64,000 nucleotides of DNA, taken from Diadophis punctatus similis (lineage: Eukaryota; Chordata; Lepidosauria; Squamata; Dipsadidae). Shown in pieces: positions 49,301 through 59,200 of this stretch. The translations under genes were made by a program, and so were the position numbers. The notes under the pieces were generated by a model. It saw only the letters and a program-made list of their open reading frames with translations, was not told the DNA's origin and searched no databases. Position 1 is the stretch's first letter, and every line of letters begins with the position of its first letter. The DNA lies in the NCBI GenBank assembly GCA_023053685.1, contig JALIGW010000001.1:71569740-71633739 (forward strand), read 5' to 3'.

Positions 49301-52300
49301 TTTATATTTTGATATCACCAGGTATCAATTCCCAGGTTTAATACAAGTCACTAAGAGGAGAAATCCTTATCCCAGATTTCATAAATAAATTATATATTGC
49401 GGTTACTGAGATCTGGATTTGATGTAGAGTGGATAGTTGGAATGAAATCTCCCAGGCCAGTTGTTGCGGTAGAGAGACTAACGGTGGCAGTGGTAATAGA
49501 ATTAAAGAAGGGATTTCAGATTGTAATGGGCAGAGGGAAAAATGATGGGAGACGTGGGGTAGGCTATACTTCTGACTTGCCAGCTGGAATATAAGAGTGA
49601 TGATGGCCTTCGCCAGGATTAAAACTGAGCTGTCTGTCTTAGACCAGTTTTAAAGAAGTTCATTTATTTGAGGAGTTCTATGAAATGCCTAGAATGTTGC
49701 TAGGGTAAAGCAAAGACAGGTGTATCAGATGTTTCAGCTTACAGCTTCGCAATCAGAGCAGCAAAAAGGCAATATATCTCCACTGCTATTACATCTTCAA
49801 ATTGTCATCCAGCAACATTATAAACATTCATGGATCCTATTAGGGAATTAAAGAGATCTTATGGGACTTCACCAAGAAAATCAATAAAAAATTCCTCAGA
49901 TCTGCTTGGCATTGGACACTAGTTCTAGTTCTATTGATAATAATTTAGTGCTGTTAAGGGTCCTGATGCTACATCTTGCATTGTTATCTCAGAAAATTTT
50001 AGACTGTTGATCCTGAAAAAGCAGACAGGGTTCTTTCTGATTTATTTATTTGATTTATGTAGCTGCTCATCTCCTCTTTCTGATGCTAGGTGACTTACAA
50101 TAAAGCAAATAATTTGCTGAACATAAAAACACATAGCCGCAAACATCTCAAAATGGACATCAACAAAGCCATAGGCTTCATCACACACCCATGGCACCAG
50201 GTCCAGGCATTAAAACCCAAGTTTTTAGGACCTTATGAAAAGCCAGCTAAAAAGAGGCTGGGAATGGGGATTGGTTAATACTTCCTTGAAAGAAAGTAGG
50301 TTGCCAGCAGCCCTGAGGGAAGTGCCCTCTATTCCAAAATGTTTCTTAATCCAGTAATGTTACTTAATTATGACTTGATCTCCAAACTTCCCTTTTTATG
50401 TAAGGCTGCTGAAAAGTTGATGGATTTGCAGTTACAAGAGCACTTTAGGAAATGAATTATGAATGGTACTGCAACTACATTGATTGCTCTTGTGGATGAC
50501 CTGTAGTAAGACCAGAACACTACTAGGGTAGCATAACTTGTCTTGCTAGGCGTCTCATCCATTTTTGACACTATTGATTATGATATCCTTCTGAATCTCT
50601 TCTGAGCCTAAGTTTGATTTTCAGTGGCTCTCTTTCCCAAGGGAGAAGCTTGATGCAGTGGTAGGGGAGGACTAGTAGAGCATTCGATCGTGGGTCCTGC
50701 AGGTCAACATTTCTCCCCCTCTTTTTAAACAACCAAATGAAGAATTGATGGAGATTTTCTGTTCTGCAAAGGGCCAGATATCAATATGCTGCTGCTGATA
50801 CTTGTGGGAAAGAGAGCCACTGCAAATCAAACTTAGGCTCAGAAAAGGATTTGCAGTTTAAATAAAATTTCTCTTGGTATCAATTTATTATTTTTATGTA
50901 ATCAGCTGCCATATGATCAGATTCATACATCAGGTATCCTTGAATCAGCTTGACTATGATACTGAAATGAAATATTTTCATTTCTTTTAAACAGACTTGC
51001 ATGGATGGCACAACGGTTGCAACATTGACGTTTGTTTTTAAATATTGCATTAAGCTGGCTTTTGAGAGCCACTTAATTTGTAAACATAGGGTAGTACAGT
51101 GATGGCGAATCTTTTAGGTACCGAGTGCCCAAAACGCAAGCGCGCGTGCACCCCCAAAATGCAATGCGAATGCCCCCTGCACATGCCCCCTGCCCCCACG
51201 CATGCTCACGCGTCCCCGCACATGCACGCGCGTCCCCCCTCGCCCATTTTTGGCTTCCAGATTGGTGCAGGAGGCCTTCCAGGCCCAAAACAGGGTGTGG
51301 GGCTTCCTGCGCCCTGTTTTAGCTTCCAGGTTGGTGCAGGAGGCCTTCCAGGCCCAAAACGGGGTGCAGCCTCCTGCGCCCCGTTTCGGCTTCCAGGTTG
51401 GTGCAGGAGGCCTTCCAGACCCCAAACGGGGTGTGGGGATGTGTGCGTGCAAAATGCAATGCGAGCACCCCCAAAATGCAATGCAAGCACCCCCCGCGTA
51501 TGCACCGCGCGAATGCGTGGCAGAGACCCGAAGAGCAGCTTAGCTGTGCTTGGCTTAACCATTTTAGTTGAATAAATGCTTATTCATGCTACGCTATTGT
51601 GTTGTTTGAATTTTGGCTAGTTTATAATACAGACCCAGTACTACCCAGTTAGCTTAAAAGAATCTGATACTCATAAGCAAGAGCTTTTAAACAATTTGAG
51701 CTAACTTCAGTGACTTAATCTCTGGAAATGATTTCTAACACGACTGCATTGAGCAGTATGAATAGTTAGGCTGAATCCTCTGGAAGCAAAAATTCATTCC
51801 AGTTAAAAAAAGTACAGTGTAAAAATTCTTTATTTGCAGGAAGAAAGTTATAAGATTCTACATGCTATTTATCCAATGCAAGCATAGTCTAGTTAGAACA
51901 ATTAGGAAAGTGTACAGGAGAGGCAGTTAAAATAATAGAACAGAAAGTTTAAAAGTTGCTGATGGAGACATTTAAAGTTTGGGCAAGTTCAGAAGCCCAA
52001 AACAGAAGCTCTGCTGATTTTGATGTACAAAAGTTAATAGTGCATATCCTGCACTGAAACTTTTAGAACATCGTGCTTGCTTAAAAATAGGCTATTTTTA
52101 TCTCTTGCATTCCTAAATCTTGGAAAGCTTTGGAGTATTAAGGGTATGTACTTAAAAGAAAACCTTGTGAAGATTGAATTGTTTAACAAAATGCTTATTC
52201 TCTCACTAAGTATAAGGTGTCATTATTTTGTTATTTTTTTTAACAATGTAAGCCAGGGGCCTGCAATCTCTGGGCCACGGCCCACTACTGAACCGTGGCC

Positions 52301-53193
52301 TTTTTATAATTGGGCCGCGTGAGTGGCTGGCCAGAGCGAGCACACATATGTGTGCACGCAGCTCAACTTGTGTGAGTGGCGGGCCAGCAGGCAGTAGCAT
52401 GCTGGCCCGCCACTTGTGCAAGTCAAGCTGTGTGGGTGCGCGCTAGCCCACCACTTGTGCAAGGGCTGCATGCACATACGCATCGGCCCGCCACTCACAC
52501 AGTCCAGTTCTCCCCTCTTCCTCCCCAGCCGCTGTTGTGGCCTGCCAGTGGCCTGTGCAGCTGGTAGCTGATTCAGACAGCGAGGAGGCTGGTGTGATTC
52601 GCCAGCGGCCTGTGCAGCTGGCACCAGAGTCGGTCAGTGAGGAGGCTGGAGAAGACTTGGTGCCAGAGGCAGGGATTCAGCCAGGGCCTTCAGAACCTCC
52701 AGAGGCTGTCATGAGTGCAGAAGAAGAAGAGGAGGGGCCTGTTCTCAATGCGAGTGTGCGCAGAGCTGCCAAAAGGCAGGAATGGCTCCTGAGAAGAAGG
52801 ACTACTCAGTAGTAAGGCTTGGGGTTAATTGGCCACTCCCATAGCCTATTTAAGTGAGGAAAAGGACTGACCAATTTGCAGGAAACAACTTCGTTCATTC
52901 CACGTCTTGTCTTTGACTTCAAAATTCCTGTTCGGCTCTTGTTTGGAAGACCTCCAATTTCCTGCAAATTGCTCCTAGGCATTTTGCCAACAACAGTAAG
53001 ATTGTGTGCTGTTATCAGACAGACTCTTTGTTGGACTTTTGGTTCTTTTTGCTTGGACTATTGCTGCTGTTAAGGTTAATTAACAGCTGTTGCACCAAAA
53101 GGACTGATTTATCATTTCATTGAATTTAGAACGACTGCTAAGACAGATAATTAGTAGTGCTACCCTAGGGAGTAGCGCGGCATATAAGAACAC

Positions 53194-53265
<72 letters not shown>

Positions 53266-56200
53266 ATAGTTTGTTAATATTAAAACATGGTTTGTTCTGC
53301 GTTGTTTGTGCTGTGTTCCTTGGTCCGGCAGCTGGGTCAGAACAGCCGCAAAGGTTGGGGACTGCTGGTGTAAGCTACCTAGAGTCACTATGTGTGAGTT
53401 GGAAATCCATATAAATGTGTGTAATAAATAAATAAACATCCATTGACTTTCTGTTGATATATTTATATCAATCATTCAAACCTTAATATAGAACTTCTCC
53501 CTTCCCAACATGTCCACTGTTAGATGGCATTGGAGAAAGTATTGGTAATAGAATATCAATGGGCAAGAGGAAGTTAGATTACTTATTTTTTCTCTGATTT
53601 CTCTCTATTCCAATTAATACTTATCATACAGTAACAGTAAAATCGGCATTTATTTGTGCCACATGAACTGTTCATTCTGTTTATTTCAGCTAGTTGAGTG
53701 GATGCAACAGATGTCATCTGAGTTGCCCACTCTAAGTGTTCTTTGTACTGATATATTCACAAGTCTAAGTCAGCCCATATTGACAAACACAAAAAAGATT
53801 CTTAATTTCTAACATGTAATGGGATTTGTTTCATTGTGCCTTGGCTGAAGCGTACTTACTGAAATGTGCTCTTTCAATTAGAATTTGTATATAGAACCGG
53901 CCTGCACATCAAGGGAAAAGGACCATGTTAATAAATTAAATATCCTCATAAGCCTCAAAGAAATACATGGAATTCCAAAAAATTGTTCTTCAGTTAGCAT
54001 AGTGGTGGAAATGTTGGAGCTGGCAGTTGTGACAAGGTTTGGAGGTGATTGGCATGTCTTTTGGGGTGGCAGGGGTGGCAGCTGTGCATGTACTTCTTTA
54101 AAAAAAGTGACAGGCTGCATGTATATTTATTTATTTATGAGATTTATATACCGCCTCATAGTGCAAGCACTCTCTAAGTGGTTTACACCATTAAGCAATG
54201 TATATATTTACATTGCCCCCAACAATCTGGGTCCTCATTTTACCTACCTCGGAAGGATGGAAGGCTGAGTCAACCCTGAGCTGGTGAGATTTGAGCAGCT
54301 GAACTCAAATGATCAAAGTCAGTTAAAGTAGCCTGCAGTACTGCTCTCTAACCGCTGCGCCACCTCGGCTCTTATATAATGCTGCTCTTCCCTTGCCCCC
54401 AATATGTTACATGCAGCCACCTATCACCCCAAATTCCACATTCATTATATCAAGTAATAGCAATAGCAATATAGCAATAGCACTTTACTTATATACTGCT
54501 TCATAGTGCTTTACAGCACTCTCTAAGCGGTTTACAGAGTTCAGCATATTGCCCCCAACAATCTGGGTCCTCATTTTACCCACCTCGGAAGGATGGAAGG
54601 CTGAGTCAACCTTGAGCCTAGTGAGATTTGAACAGCTGAACTGCTAAACTAGCAATCAGCTGAAGGTTGCAATGCTGCTTTTAACCACTGCGCTATCTCA
54701 GCTCCTAATGAGCCAGCCTCAATTTTTCTAATTGGTATTTGCAAAATGGAACCCTTTCCTAGCTGTTAGACTACAATTCACATCATTCCTCATGATCCCG
54801 GCTACTGGTTAGTTGTGGTCCAGTAAATCAGATGGTGTTCAGTCACTAAATTGTGTCCAACTCTTCACAACCCCATGGACCGTAGCACGCCAAGGCCCCT
54901 TGTCCGCCACTGTTTCCCAGAGTTTGCCTAAATTCACATTCACATATATCCGTTGAGGCTGCTATAAATGGTATCAGTTGTATTGGTAAGCTGCAACATT
55001 TCACAGACATACATTCTAAAATACATGTATTTTAATTGTATTCTTAATGATTTTGCTGTAGTCTAAACTTAACTGAGTTGGTAAGAAATTACTTCTGACT
55101 AGGGAATCTTGGGAGTTGCATTCCCAACATTTTGGGAGGGCATCGAACGAGAGAAGGGTGATCTGATGTTTCAATGTTTGATTTCAAGAATTAACACTGG
55201 TGGTGATTAGTGAAAGATGTTCTTGGCTTGTAGCTCTCTCAATGATGGAAAAAACGTATTTTCTTTTTTTTTGCTGCATTCCTCCCTCCGACCGGTCAGG
55301 TCCCACAGAGTGGGTCTCCTCCAGGTCCCGTCAGCCAACCAATGCCGACTGGCGGGGCCTAGGGGGAGGGCCTTCTCTGTAGGGGCCCCCGCTCTCTGGA
55401 ACCAACTTCCTCCAGAGATCCGAATCATCCCCACCTTGCTGGCCTTCCGAAAAGCCATTAAGACATGGCTCTTCTTGCAGGCGGGGTGAGTTTGAGACGA
55501 TTTTATATCTGATGTCTCCCCCATGTATGTATGGTGTGTATTTATATATTTCTTAACTGTTTTTAAGCTGTTTTTTAATGATTTGGAGTTTTTATAAAAT
55601 GTTGTACGCTGCCCTGAGTCCTCAGGGAGTAGGGCGGCATAGAAAAACTACCAAATAAATAAATAAATAAATAAATAAATGACTTTTTCCCTCTTCCCTA
55701 AACAGGGGGTGGACGTGGCCAGCGCATGATGCATCCGGCCCACGGGCTGTGAGTTTGATACCCCTGATAATAGAGCTATAAGTATAGAACAATAAAATGA
55801 CTAGAAATCCACATGTCTGTATGCAGGACAGTTACACCAGACGATTTAAAAATTATTGTATAATGCTTGCTTTGTTTTATATCTCCCTGCAGGAATTGTT
55901 TCGCTTATGACTCTCACTGTCTTGGCCTATGAGCGGTACATTAGAGTAGTGCATGCAAGAGTGATTGGTTTCTCGTGGTCTTGGAGGGCAATCACATATA
56001 TCTGGCTTTATTCCTTAGCCTGGACAGGAGCACCTCTTCTTGGCTGGAACCACTACACACTAGAACTTCATGGATTAGGTTGTTCAGTGGACTGGAGTTC
56101 AAGAGAACCCAGTGATACTTCCTTTGTCCTCTTTTTCTTTTTGGGTTGCCTAGTGGTACCACTTGGAATCGTGGTCTACTGCTATGGGCATATTCTTCAT

Positions 56201-59200
56201 GCAGTACGAATGGTGAGTTGGTTAAACTAATAGCTTGCTCCTAGACTTTTTCAATAAGCAAATACAAATGTTCATGGCTAAACGGTGATTAGAACATGAA
56301 AAAGTGTTTCTTATTGTGCGTACCTGTTATTACTTACATACATGTTTTCATAATTTGCCTTAGTTTTTCTGACAATATGCAACCTCACATATTTTGCCTG
56401 ATATTAAAAGTGATAGCTGAATTTGATCTGTATATATTTTCATTGTATTTTGGGGGAAGTGGCATGGAGGTTCTGTTAAGTTACTGTCTTAAAAAGAAAT
56501 GGAACACATAATTGAGAAAATACTAATACTTTATTAAACTTATGTGCTTCTGACTCTCAATCACTCTGAGAATCAAGGACTAGAGTAGTGATCCTAATAC
56601 GGTCTTCCCTAAAATATTGCTGAGCTGTGGTGGAACAGTGGTTTAGAATGCAGTATTGCAGACTAACTCTGCCCACTGCCAGGAGTTCAACCCTTACCCG
56701 CTCAAGGGTGACTCAGCTTTCCATCTTTCCGAGATCAGTAAAATGAGGGCCCAGATTATTGAGGACAATATGCTGAATTGTAAACTGCTCAGAGAGTGCT
56801 GTAAAGCATTATGAAGCAGTATATAAGTCTAAGTGCTATTGCTACAATTACCAGCAAGGTGGCCAAAGACTATGTTGGCTGGAAAATTATAGTACAGTTT
56901 TTGGAAGATGCCAGATGGGGAAAACTTGGCTAAAAAGTAATTCTGGCATGTTTCATATAGCCGAATTCTGTTTTGTTCAGTGAGAAATGAGAAATGACGC
57001 TCCCAAGAAACACATAAAGATCAAAGCATATAATTCAGTAGAAATGCATTTGCTGTATGGCTGTAATACTAAATATATTTAGAAACAATTCAGTCCTCCT
57101 GATGCAAATGAAATGTGTTTAAGAGTGTCTTATTCAATAGTGCAATGTTATTTGTGTTTAGCCCAATTCATAAATCTAATCACTGCAGTCCAGTGCGATC
57201 TTATTAAGAGAAAAATAATTTTGAGTGATTTTTGTCCAGCCCTCCTCCATTGCAGCATCCAATCCAATGTCTTCTTCAAATAAATTCCTGGCTGGAGAAA
57301 AAACAACATAGATCTGTTCTACCATTCTAAGTGATGGTTATCACACTGTGGTAGTCTGTCCCAAGAAAAGCTCCATTATACATTGTGGCAGAAAGACAAG
57401 ATCTCAGTTCTTTCAAGAGAGAAAAATATGATTAGAATTCTTAATGAGACATTTTAATCTTTTTCTTTTCATTTCCAGTTTCATTGTGCGGAAGACTTGC
57501 AAACTGTCCATGTGATCAAAATCTTAAGATATGAGAAGAAAGTGGCTAAAATGTGTTTTTTAATGATAACCACGTTTCTTATTTGCTGGATGCCATATGC
57601 TGTGGTTTCACTTTTAACAACCTATGGTTATGGTCACCTTATAACTCCAACAGTGGCTATTATCCCATCTTTCTTTGCCAAATCAAACACTGCCTACAAC
57701 CCAGTTATCTTTATTTTCATGAATAGAAAGGTAAGTCACTTAAAGAAACCTAATAATGGTAAATCACATTCAGTTCATTTTTCTCAACTTCTCAAATATT
57801 AGAAGAAACTAATACTTCATTTGACAAACGCATGTTCTGCTCTGGTATTGTAGGTTTGACTCTTGCTTGCTTAATTTTCTCCCTAAGTTGCTATCCTACT
57901 ATAACTCACAAGCCATAAGTCAACAGACATATTGGTGGGGATCAGGGGCGGGTTGCTCACTTACTGATGCCGGTGTGCTGCGTGCACATTTCGGGCACTA
58001 ACGTGCTCACTACATGTGCATGCCCCTCGCGCGACTTTGCTTCGCATGCGCGGAAGCAAAATCTCAGCAAAATCTTGCAAGGGGATGCGCGCATATGCGA
58101 GCTTTCGGTGATATTTTGCTTCCACGCAAGCGCAAAAGCAAAAATCTCGCCAAAATCTCGCTCGCGCGTGCATCTCTTCACAAGATTTTAGCGAGATTTT
58201 GCTTCTGCGCATGCGCAGAAGCAAAATCGCCCAAAAATTCTCACAAAAAGATGGCAACACGCGCGACGGACCGGCAAAGACGGCTCTGGAGCGGTTGCAC
58301 GCAAATTGCACAATCGGGCGCTCCCTACTGGAGCTACGTACTGGACAGCTCCGGCAGGAACCCACCACTGGTAGGGATGATCCAAATTGTAGTCCATATC
58401 TTAAGTAGAACCTGGGCTACTAGAAGTTCCAAGTTGCCATTCTTCAATCCAGGGCATTGACCTCTAAAAATGAGAAAGAAATGTCAAGATATTCCTGGAA
58501 TTCAGAATGATTCCACAGCTATCAGGGTTTCTTTCGTTTCTGTTGTCAGAAATTCATTTCCTGTCATAGTTCATTTCCAAAGGTTTGTAACTCCCAAGGG
58601 AGTTATTCCAAAGGGAAAATCCTAGCTAATTTGAGTTTGGCTGAGGAATTCATGGCAGATTCCAGGAAGGAAACAGCCAGAGTGTGGAAGCAATGGATCT
58701 TTTCAATTTCTCGTTTAAGCAGTAGGACATAATTTAATTTAATTTAATTAATAAGTTATTTTTAACAATGCAGTGCTGGTCTAGCAAGTTTAGCAATTCT
58801 TTAAAGGTTTTTTTTTAATGTCCCCATCTCTAGATAAAATAAAAACAAGCCCTGGAGGTATATCACTTTCTTCTTTGCAGCAATATATATACACACATAT
58901 ATACATATAGACACATATACACATATGTATACATGTATGTGTGTGCATGCATGCATACATACATACCAGGGATGGGTTCCACTTACCTTTGCCACCGATT
59001 TGCATTGCGACATTTCGCATGCGCGTCCACTCGTGCAATTCTGTTTCCGGGCATGCTCAGTAGCTATAATCAGCCCGAAACACAGCTGAGGAGCTGATCA
59101 GCTGTGCTTCGGGCGAAGGAATAAAGGTAAGTATAAACCCAGGGGCGGGCAGGAGGGCCCTTTTTCAAGCAGCAGCAGAGGAAAAAACTTCCAAACAGTA

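Larger units (their letters stand above)
52254..53367. mobile_element. hAT-like element, CAGGGGCCTGC type, carrying a nested retroposon
   Basis: Ends CAGGGGCCTGCAATCTC and AGGTTGGGGACTGCTG, with duplication ATGTAAGC/GTGTAAGC (7 of 8). About 1.1 kb, of which about 52555-53270 looks like an inserted LINE-type retroposon. Confidence 0.78.
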
